Origin: CAYVFC01 sp964450715
Lineage (GTDB): Bacteria; Myxococcota_A; Polyangia; Polyangiales; JAFGIB01
Length of the DNA: 18,535 bases
Assembly: GCA_964450715.1 (NCBI GenBank)
Contig: CAYVFC010000151.1
Location: 1-18,535 of the forward strand
Direction: 5' to 3'
Part shown: in pieces, positions 12,938 through 18,535 of the stretch
Position numbering within the stretch: position 1 is the stretch's first letter
Layout: each line of letters starts with the position of its first letter
The notes under the pieces: generated by a model
Databases searched by the model: none
The model's input: only the letters and a program-made list of their open reading frames with translations
What the model was told of the DNA's origin: nothing
Position numbers and translations under genes: made by a program

Positions 12938-14353
12938 TTGGCCCATAAGCAGTTTTTACTTCTCGCCGCAGTCATCGCATCTCTAGCCTTCGCAGCTGCC
13001 TGCGCCGAAGAAACCGAGAACGGCTCGGACGACACGACCGCGGACGCTTCCACCGGTAGTGATGGTCAGCCGGAGGCCGGTTCCGGCGGGGGAGATGAGG
13101 AGGGAACCGATCCCCTGCCACCGCTGCCGGAGGAGGTCACGCTGCCCATCGTCTTCGTGCACGGCTTTGCCGGCTCGGGCGAGCAGTACCAGTCGCAGGC
13201 CATGCGCTTCGTGGCCAACGGCTACCCGGCAGAACGCATCAAGGCCTATGACCATGACGGAATGGGGATGGACACGGCGGGCTATGTCGCCGGTGTCGAT
13301 GAGGTCATCGACGCGGCTCTGGCCGAGTTCGGCGTACAAAAGGTCTACCTGGTAGGGCACTCGCGCGGCACCATGGTGTCGAGCACGTATTTGGCGGACC
13401 CGGCGCGCGCGGCCAAGGTCGCCAAGTACGTCGCCATCGACGGCGCGCCTTGCCCGACCGTCGAGAACGTGCCCTGCATCGCGCCCAACCAGGGGCTCTT
13501 TCCCGGGCAGGAGCACGTCAACGTCTGCACCTCGGCCGAATCCTTTGCCATGCAATACGAGTTCCTGGTGGGAGAGCCGCCGCAGGTGGTCGACATCGTG
13601 CGCCAGAAAGCACCGGTAGAGATCTCGGGCAAGGCCGTGCACTTCCCGCAGAATATCGGCCGCGACGGCGCCACCCTGGAGATCTGGGAGATCGACTCCG
13701 ATACCGGCTATAGAACCGGTGACGCGCCGATCGCGACCTTTCCCATCGGCCCGACCGGCGAGTGGGGGCCGGCCACGGTGGACCCGGACCAGCACTACGA
13801 GATGGCGCTGACCCACCCGGACTACGGCACCCACCACCTCTACCCGCAGCGCTACCTGCGCAGCACCCACCTGGTGCGCCTGCTCTCCGGCGATCCCGAT
13901 ACCTCGACCACGCGGCAGAACACCAACTTCGGCGATAACCACGCCACGGTGGTCGCCATACGTATGCGCGAGTGGTACGCGGCAGACGACCCGGACCTGC
14001 CCGTCCAGGACGCGGACGTCCTGGAGGTCAGCGTGACCAGCGAGAGCGGTAACCAGGAACCGGTCAACGTACTGCAGGACTACGTTACCAACGGAAACAT
14101 CGCGCTTCACCTGCACGACGATACGGTCACCCCCGGGGAGACCACCCTGGCGGCGATCGACTATTTTTCGAGTCAGCCTTTCCAGAGCGGCGTCGATATC
14201 TACCTGCCGGCGGCCGAACCGCCCGACGGCACCATAACCTTCAAGAACATACCGCGGGGCGATACCAGCCGGCCGCAGGTTCTCAACCTGCCGAACTGGT
14301 CGTCGAGCAACCACTTCGTGACGGTCATGTTCGCGGACTTCGCGGTGGACTGA
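12938..14353 (+). CDS. Lipoprotein alpha/beta hydrolase (lipase/esterase)
   Basis: This 471-residue protein starts with a signal sequence ending A-A-A-C (C22 as the likely lipidated cysteine), followed by an acidic, Gly/Ser-rich linker to about residue 65. It would be anchored on the outer face of a membrane. The hydrolase domain has the oxyanion motif H-G-F-A-G-S (75-80) and the nucleophile elbow G-H-S-R-G (140-144, S142). H335, in G-D-N-H-A-T, is the best candidate for the catalytic histidine. Residues from about 355 to the end form a beta-rich domain. A hydrolase domain followed by a beta domain is also seen in Archaeoglobus-type lipases, but I cannot confirm homology. Reaction: ester hydrolysis, probably of lipids; substrate unknown. 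Confidence 0.85.
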   Translation: MAHKQFLLLAAVIASLAFAAACAEETENGSDDTTADASTGSDGQPEAGSGGGDEEGTDPLPPLPEEVTLPIVFVHGFAGSGEQYQSQAMRFVANGYPAERIKAYDHDGMGMDTAGYVAGVDEVIDAALAEFGVQKVYLVGHSRGTMVSSTYLADPARAAKVAKYVAIDGAPCPTVENVPCIAPNQGLFPGQEHVNVCTSAESFAMQYEFLVGEPPQVVDIVRQKAPVEISGKAVHFPQNIGRDGATLEIWEIDSDTGYRTGDAPIATFPIGPTGEWGPATVDPDQHYEMALTHPDYGTHHLYPQRYLRSTHLVRLLSGDPDTSTTRQNTNFGDNHATVVAIRMREWYAADDPDLPVQDADVLEVSVTSESGNQEPVNVLQDYVTNGNIALHLHDDTVTPGETTLAAIDYFSSQPFQSGVDIYLPAAEPPDGTITFKNIPRGDTSRPQVLNLPNWSSSNHFVTVMFADFAVD

Positions 14354-14366
14354 CCGGTCCCGGTCA
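14351..14366 (+). terminator. Possible small terminator hairpin at the lipase stop codon
   Basis: TGACCG and CGGTCA pair around GTCC, followed by TTTC. The hairpin includes the TGA stop codon itself. The short stem and T-run make it weak. Confidence 0.3.
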
Positions 14367-14408
14367 TTTCGAGCCCCCCTGTCATTTCGAGCAAAGCGAT
14401 AAATCTCC
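14363..14408. repeat. Short interspersed repeat with two gtcatttcgagc units
   Basis: The 12-nt string gtcatttcgagc occurs at 14363-14374 and 14381-14392. The second copy continues aaagcgataaatctcc. Similar strings are scattered between genes in various bacterial genomes, which is recollection and not tested here. It lies in the 124-nt gap after the lipase gene. Confidence 0.5.
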
Positions 14409-14477
14409 CGCTGCCCGCCCCACCCGCGAGCGATACCGGTTGAACCCGGCGCCCGGCCGGCGCATGTTCTTGCCGAC

Positions 14478-15377
14478 ATGCCGCGACCGAGCCACGCGAC
14501 CCCGAAGGTGGTCTACTCGACCCCGCGCAAGCTGCCCAGGCCGGCCTCGTTGAAGGGCCGGGTGGTAGTGCTGGATATCGCCTTCACCGCCGGCTCTGGC
14601 AAGACGAGCTTCGAGAAGAACACCCTTCCCTTCATCGAAGCGCTGGGCTCGCGCCTGGCGGTCTGGATCGATCACCACGACCACGTCATGCACGCGGCGT
14701 ATGCCGAAGACCGCAGGTTCGTGCTGCGCACCAAGGCCGAGCACCCGGCCTGCCCCGAGCTGGTCACGCCCGAGCGCGTCTCCGCCGCCGGTCCGGTCGA
14801 TACGGTCATCTGCCACACCGACTTCGACGGGCTTTGTTGCGCGGCCAAGTGGAACCGCGGCGGTGAGGAGCCCTACCCGGGTGCGGACCGGGACGCGCGC
14901 CTCATCGACACGCGCCTGGCCACGCCGGGCGAACCGGCCGAGAGCATCGACCGGGCGCTAAGGGCGCGCCCTACCGGCCGCGAGATCCGGGACACCGTCC
15001 TCGACTACCTGGTGGAGGGGGCGCGCGACCGAGAAGCGTTCGGCGCCATCCGCAGCGCTGCCGATGAGCTTTTGCCGCTCGAGCAGCGCGCCCGCGAGCT
15101 GGCGCAGGGCTTCGAGGTGCGCGGCCGGGTGGCCTTGGTACGCGTGCCCGACGGCGGCCCGGCCTATGATAAGACCGAGCTTCTCATGCTCGGCCAGCAA
15201 CGCGCGCCGGTCGCCGTGGTGGCCGATCGCAGCACGGTCACCGCTGCTGCGGCCTTTGACAGCGGCATCGATCTGCTCGGGTTGCTCGAGCTCTCCGGGG
15301 GCATGCCCACCGTGGTCAGCCTCCCGGCCAGGCGCCTGGATTTCGCGCTGTCGCGGCTGGGGTGGAAGCAGGACTGA
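14478..15377 (+). CDS. DHH-phosphoesterase-like protein with permuted motif order
   Basis: This 299-residue protein contains metal-binding motifs of the DHH superfamily (RecJ, nano-RNases, GdpP and type II pyrophosphatases), which cleave phosphoester or phosphoanhydride bonds with divalent metals. V-V-V-L-D-I (D33) resembles motif II, I-D-H-H-D-H (64-69) motif III, and C-H-T-D-F-D-G (112-118) motif I. D143 in L-I-D-T-R may be motif IV. In known members motif I comes first; here it comes after II and III. No clear DHHA1-type G-G-G-H is seen, though G-G-M (274-276) lies in the right area. ATG 14478 has no good ribosome binding site. The preceding gene ends 124 nt upstream. The residues suggest an active metal site, but the substrate is unknown. 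Confidence 0.7.
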   Translation: MPRPSHATPKVVYSTPRKLPRPASLKGRVVVLDIAFTAGSGKTSFEKNTLPFIEALGSRLAVWIDHHDHVMHAAYAEDRRFVLRTKAEHPACPELVTPERVSAAGPVDTVICHTDFDGLCCAAKWNRGGEEPYPGADRDARLIDTRLATPGEPAESIDRALRARPTGREIRDTVLDYLVEGARDREAFGAIRSAADELLPLEQRARELAQGFEVRGRVALVRVPDGGPAYDKTELLMLGQQRAPVAVVADRSTVTAAAAFDSGIDLLGLLELSGGMPTVVSLPARRLDFALSRLGWKQD

Positions 15378-15505
15378 TCCGGCGATCCGGTGGCTCCCCG
15401 CGTCGCCCCCCTTGCAACCACCGGCCGACGATGAGAGAAATAGCCCCGTACGGTAGTCGACGGCATCGTGCGGCAAGCAGAACCACCAAGCCGGGAGGGT
15501 TGAGC

Positions 15506-16051
15506 ATGCGCTGGACCGCTTTCATCTCCATCATGGCCTTCGTGGTCGCGGTGGCCGCCTGCGGCGGCCCGCAGTACGGATTCGCGCGGCACTACCAGCC
15601 GCTCTCCGACGAGGAGGAGCTGAACGAGACGGCCGAGGCCGCGAGCTACGAGGAGCTACGGCGTGATCCGACCGCTTACCGGGAAAAGCTGATCGGCTGG
15701 TTCGGCGTGGTCACCGAGGCCAGGACCGACCCGGCCACGGGCCAGACCCGGGCGGCGATGGAGCTTCGCTTCCACCAGCAGCGGCACCTGTGCTCGGACC
15801 AGTTCGAGAGCTCCTGCCGCGTCACCGTGTCCGAAAAAACCGCCGGCCCCTTTACCGCCGTACTCAAGCTGCACCCCGAAGATATCGAAGGCAAAGATCG
15901 CGTCTACCGGGGCTCACTGCTCAAGGTCTACGGCTCGCCGGACGGCGAGTTCGACGATCAGGGCGGGCCGGTCATCCGCGCGCAGTATTACCGCCACTGG
16001 CCACGCGGTGCCTACGTCACCACCGCGGCCACCGGCGTGATGCGCCGCTAA
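15506..16051 (+). CDS. Small lipoprotein of unrecognised family
   Basis: This 181-residue protein has a short hydrophobic signal ending V-A-A-C, with C19 as the lipidation site. The mature part contains the stretch Y-R-E-K-L-I-G-W-F-G-V-V, a central beta-rich region and Y-R-G-S-L-L-K-V-Y-G, all suggesting a small beta-barrel of OB-like type. The layout (a lipoprotein with a short Gly-aromatic strand) recalls Slp-type outer-membrane lipoproteins, but I cannot assign it. The GGAGG at 15494-15498 and the signal peptide decide ATG 15506 over a longer frame that starts inside the previous gene. It follows the DHH-like gene by 128 nt and faces the ArsA-like gene. Confidence 0.75.
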   Translation: MRWTAFISIMAFVVAVAACGGPQYGFARHYQPLSDEEELNETAEAASYEELRRDPTAYREKLIGWFGVVTEARTDPATGQTRAAMELRFHQQRHLCSDQFESSCRVTVSEKTAGPFTAVLKLHPEDIEGKDRVYRGSLLKVYGSPDGEFDDQGGPVIRAQYYRHWPRGAYVTTAATGVMRR

Positions 16052-16110
16052 CACCTCGAGGCGCCCGCATTTAGCCGCGGCCGACGGGGTGATACAGCGG
16101 CGCCCCCGCT

Positions 16111-17046
16111 TCAACGGGTCGCGCGGTCTATGACCTCCGAGAGGCTCTCCACCTCCGCGCGCCTGAGCGACGGTGTCGACAGCCTGGGAAGCTTGACGAG
16201 CGGAGCGCGAATGCCCTCGGCCAGCCGCTGCAGACATTGCTGCTGGATCCGTTCCCGCCCGTGACGCGCCCGCCCCGCTGCGATCAACGAGGCGAGCCCC
16301 GCCTGCTCCGGTTTCCTCTCCCTCAGCGCGTCTAGAATCTCCCCCTCTTCCGGGGCGAAAAGCCGTGCGAGTACCTGGTTGACGACCAGACTACAGACCG
16401 GCAAGCCCAGCTCCTCCTTGAGCGAGTGGTATAGCTGCAGCGTCTCGTTGGTCGGCAGCTCCTCGGGCAGCGCGACCAGGCAGACGCCGCTCTGCGATGG
16501 ATCGGAGAACAGCTCCCAGGCCTGTTGTGCTTCCCGCCGCAACAGCCCGGGAGGCGCCGCTTGCATGATGAGGCGCGGTATACGGAGCATATCCACTGCG
16601 TGCCCGGTGGCCGGTGCGTCCAGTATCACGGTGTCGTAGCGGTAGCGGCCCTGCCGGTCCGTCTCGTGCGCGTGGTACTGCGCCTTGCCCAGCAGCGCCC
16701 AGGCGTCTAGCCCGGGCGTGCCGCGTAGAAAGGCCGCCACGAAGCGGTTCTCGAACACGATCTTGTACAGTGCCCGCACCTTGAGGATCATCAACCCGTA
16801 CTCTTCCAGCGCCACCTCGGGCTTGATGTTGACCGCCTCGATGTTGGGCAATACCGGCCGGATATGCGGACCGATCGGGTCGACCTGCAACAAGTAGCTG
16901 AGCCGCTCCTTGACGTTGCACATGGCAACCAGCACCCGCCGCCCCCGTCGCGCCGCGGATAGCGCCAAGGCCGCACTCACCGTGGTCCTACCTACGCCGC
17001 CCTTACCGACGACCGTGATGAATCTGAACCCTTCGATACCCTGCAT
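16111..17046 (-). CDS. ArsA-family P-loop ATPase with altered motifs
   Basis: This 311-residue protein belongs to the ArsA/Get3-MinD group of deviant-Walker-A ATPases. The P-loop is G-K-G-G-V-G-R-T-T (14-22), keeping the signature K15 but with arginine for the second lysine. Switch II is D-A-P-A-T-G-H (143-149), as in ArsA and Get3. The usual S-T-D-P-A switch I is missing: that position reads A-M-C-N-V-K-E-R-L-S (41-50). No ArsA cysteine set for arsenite can be identified. The ATG complementary to 17044-17046 is the only candidate; AAGG lies 13 nt upstream. In many bacteria such genes come in pairs, with one partner canonical; no partner is in this window. The role is unknown, and arsenite export is unlikely to be certain. 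Confidence 0.85.
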   Translation of the reverse strand: MQGIEGFRFITVVGKGGVGRTTVSAALALSAARRGRRVLVAMCNVKERLSYLLQVDPIGPHIRPVLPNIEAVNIKPEVALEEYGLMILKVRALYKIVFENRFVAAFLRGTPGLDAWALLGKAQYHAHETDRQGRYRYDTVILDAPATGHAVDMLRIPRLIMQAAPPGLLRREAQQAWELFSDPSQSGVCLVALPEELPTNETLQLYHSLKEELGLPVCSLVVNQVLARLFAPEEGEILDALRERKPEQAGLASLIAAGRARHGRERIQQQCLQRLAEGIRAPLVKLPRLSTPSLRRAEVESLSEVIDRATR

Positions 17047-17063
17047 GTGAACGCGGTAACCTT

Positions 17064-17150
17064 CGTGCCCTGGTCCTGCACTGCCGCTACGACGCCTGCT
17101 CTGCTCCGTCTCCCTGCGCCCGTGCCCTGCGCTGCCGCTACGATGCCTGT
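17064..17150. repeat. Two-copy direct repeat upstream of the ArsA-like gene
   Basis: cgtgccctg followed by ctgccgctacgacgcctg occurs at 17064-17099, and a version with a 6-nt deletion and a few substitutions at 17121-17150. Start-to-start spacing is 57 nt. The repeats are non-coding in any frame I trust and sit upstream of the ArsA-like start. Confidence 0.45.
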
Positions 17151-17235
17151 CTTCGCGCAGACGCGGGGGAACATAGCGGCGGTCGCTCCGGTCGGCAAGT
17201 CTCCCTATCCCCTTCCGGTGCCCGACCGTCCCTAT

Positions 17236-17598
17236 TCATTCCTCTATGACTTCCTGTCGGCAGAAGGGGCAACGACCTGTGGCTATCGCGACCTTCGCGT
17301 CCTCTTTATGAAGGTTTTTGAAGCATTTCGGACACATTATGCCCTTCTTCTTGAACAACCTCTCGTTTAGGCTCTCCTGAAACTCCGTGACGACGATCAT
17401 GGCTACCACCGCGGATCCCGTTACGCCCAGAAGCACCCACCACGGAACCTCGTAGAAGTGCATACTGAAAAGGAGGGCGACCGACCCCAGCACGGCGAAG
17501 AATACGTAAACGTACAACGCCCTCGTTATTACCTTGTCATACTTCTTCGCCTTTCGATCGTAGTTCTCGATATCCTTCAATATCTCGGATTTCTTCAT
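17236..17598 (-). CDS. Two-TM protein with C-terminal zinc ribbon
   Basis: This 120-residue protein has a charged N-terminus (1-23), two hydrophobic segments (about 24-46 and 52-72) and a cytoplasmic C-terminal zinc ribbon with C89-P-K-C92 and C110-P-F-C113. The start M-K-K-S-E-I-L-K is the ATG complementary to 17596-17598; a longer frame exists upstream but has no membrane or coding character. No close family is recognised; small two-TM zinc-ribbon proteins are widespread and mostly unstudied. It lies 190 nt upstream of the ArsA-like gene on the same strand, so the two may be linked, though a shared transcript is uncertain. Confidence 0.78.
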   Translation of the reverse strand: MKKSEILKDIENYDRKAKKYDKVITRALYVYVFFAVLGSVALLFSMHFYEVPWWVLLGVTGSAVVAMIVVTEFQESLNERLFKKKGIMCPKCFKNLHKEDAKVAIATGRCPFCRQEVIEE

Positions 17599-17822
17599 CG
17601 TTAGTCGTCCGCCCTGGTATCTGTCGAACTCCCCCGGCTCGCTTGATCGTCCGCCTGCCCGGTTCGCTTCATGGCCGACGAACGCCTCCTTTCCGCACAC
17701 CCCTTCTCGATCGGCTTTCGAACAACTATATCGCAAATTGACCTCGGCGAAGCTCCTGATCAGTTCCGCCCCGCTCTTTTTTCCTTGTCAGCGGTGATGC
17801 AGGGCCGCGTTCTCGAGACGTC
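17599..17822. other. Intergenic stretch between zinc-ribbon gene and broken PhlG-like gene
   Basis: No gene is visible in these 224 nt. A short T-rich run (ctcttttttcc, about 17774-17784) lies past the minus-strand stop at 17823-17825. On that strand it reads as an A-run, so it is not a terminator for that gene. Confidence 0.4.
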
Positions 17823-18475
17823 TCACTTCCGCGTTAAGCGCCCCCACTGCCGGCGAAGCACCGGTCCTGGCGGCGCGCTGCTCTGCTCCGGCACGGCGGC
17901 GGGTGGGCCGCCTGCCGCGTCCTCCGGCAGGGCAGCGTCGGGCGTCAGCTCGCGGTGCGCGACGACGATGGGGGAGGACCAGGCGACCGGGGCCTGCTCG
18001 CCCAGACAATCGTCATCTTTACCGACGCCGACGCAGGGGCGCATGCGCACGAAGTTTCCTCGGGCGTCCCGCTCGACGCGCAGCTGATCACCGTTGACCA
18101 GCTGACGAAACCGAAATCGCGCGGATCCACGAAGGTGATGCAGAGCCGATCGGGCCCTATACCGATGTCCTCGGCCGGATAATGGGGGTTGTTCCAGCAG
18201 CGCTCCGGAAAGGCGAGACTCGCATCGGCGACTCGCACCGGATCCCGAACGCCGGTCGCCGTATGCGCTCCCGGATACCAGATCTTGTACCGAAGGTCTT
18301 CCAGCGGGTGCCAGCAAAACCACCACTCGAGCATCTCGCGGGTTATTCCCGGCATCCGGGTCAGCACAGCCGTGTAACCGCTGCCGTCCGGCAGAAAACA
18401 GTAGCCGGTCTCGCGAGCCAGGTAGCCCGGTGTCAGAAGCTCGTTGACGTCGGCGATAGCTAGAAGTGGTTTCAA
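17823..18475 (-). pseudogene. Frame-disrupted PhlG/DAPG-hydrolase-like gene
   Basis: On the minus strand the first ~120 codons resemble the PhlG family (2,4-diacetylphloroglucinol hydrolase type, zinc carbon-carbon hydrolases): L-L-T-P-G-Y-L-A-R-E-T-G-Y, W-W-F-C-W-H-P-L-E-D-L-R-Y, I-W-Y-P-G-A-H and F-V-D-P-R-D-F-G-F. The frame that follows looks non-coding, whereas the frame one base back continues with G/C-ending codons from about 18107-18115 to a TGA at 17823-17825. A single lost base, for example in the TTT run there, would join them. The C-terminal zinc-binding histidine and glutamate of PhlG are not found in either frame, so the 3' part may come from another gene. The 5' end has no proper start and abuts the repeat at 18461-18535. 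Confidence 0.6.
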
Positions 18476-18535
18476 AACCCACGGACCGAGTATTTCGGAG
18501 CGCGGCGGCCCCAGCTGCAAGGAGCGACGACGAGG
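18461..18535. repeat. Second copy of the quasi-palindromic element, cut by window end
   Basis: Bases 18494-18535 match 12505-12546 at 37 of 42 positions without gaps, including the shared gagcgacgacgagg-type stretch. The outer 33 nt match only partly (taga, ggt, tca and aaac-like strings), so the ends of the two copies differ. The copy is on the same orientation as copy 1 and continues beyond the window. Confidence 0.75.

Noticed and set aside
12983..14479. A 498-codon open frame on the minus strand opposite the lipase
   Set aside because: High-GC coding DNA often leaves long open antisense frames. The plus strand has a signal peptide, lipase motifs and a strong ribosome site; the minus-strand product is arginine/valine/glycine-rich with no domain.
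14595..14610. G-S-G-K-T-S in the DHH-like protein, resembling a Walker A motif
   Set aside because: The glycine required four residues before G-K-T is F36, and no Walker B follows. It is chance similarity; the DHH motifs explain the protein better.

Overview
The window is high-GC, densely packed bacterial chromosome. Lipoproteins with signal peptides, ATGA-overlapping operons, a PAS-rich sensor kinase with a Rossmann-like N-terminus and a GldA/GldF/GldG/DUF4340 cluster together suggest a Myxococcota or other deltaproteobacterial-type Gram-negative. This is an inference from gene content; there is no rRNA or other taxonomic marker in the window. I saw no tRNA, CRISPR array, transposase or phage gene.

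Layout. (1) 1-1316, minus strand: an ECF-type sigma factor overlaps by 4 nt a downstream gene that runs off the left edge and encodes a short helical N-terminus followed by a Pro/Ala-rich repeat tail. (2) 1614-6477, plus strand: a four-gene operon of ABC ATPase, ABC-2 permease, GldG-like auxiliary protein and DUF4340-like protein, the last three junctions being a 12-nt gap and two 4-nt overlaps. (3) 9333-6548, minus strand: a two-gene operon of a single-domain response regulator and a histidine kinase. (4) 9334-10149: an 816-nt stretch without an intact gene that holds two different inverted-repeat elements and what looks like the 3' end of a lost gene. (5) 10150-12351, plus strand: a stand-alone CBS-pair protein followed by an SLC13/DASS-type anion transporter. 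(6) 12352-12937: a 586-nt non-coding stretch with a 165-nt quasi-palindromic element and an AT-rich stretch with a hairpin. (7) 12938-16051, plus strand: a lipoprotein alpha/beta hydrolase (TTG start), a protein with DHH-phosphoesterase motifs in permuted order, and a small lipoprotein. (8) 17598-16111, minus strand: a two-TM zinc-ribbon protein and an ArsA-like ATPase with an altered P-loop. (9) 17823-18535: a broken PhlG (DAPG hydrolase)-like gene abutting a second copy of the 12472-12636 element, cut by the window end.

The most interesting points are the permuted motif order in the DHH-like protein (14478-15377), the family of non-coding inverted repeats (12472-12636 and 18461-18535 are homologous; 9353-9460 and 9691-9788 are unrelated to them by eye), the kinase with a Rossmann-like domain and a cysteine-rich PAS domain, and the solitary ArsA-like ATPase. 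I did not find a convincing multi-gene defence or mobile system.
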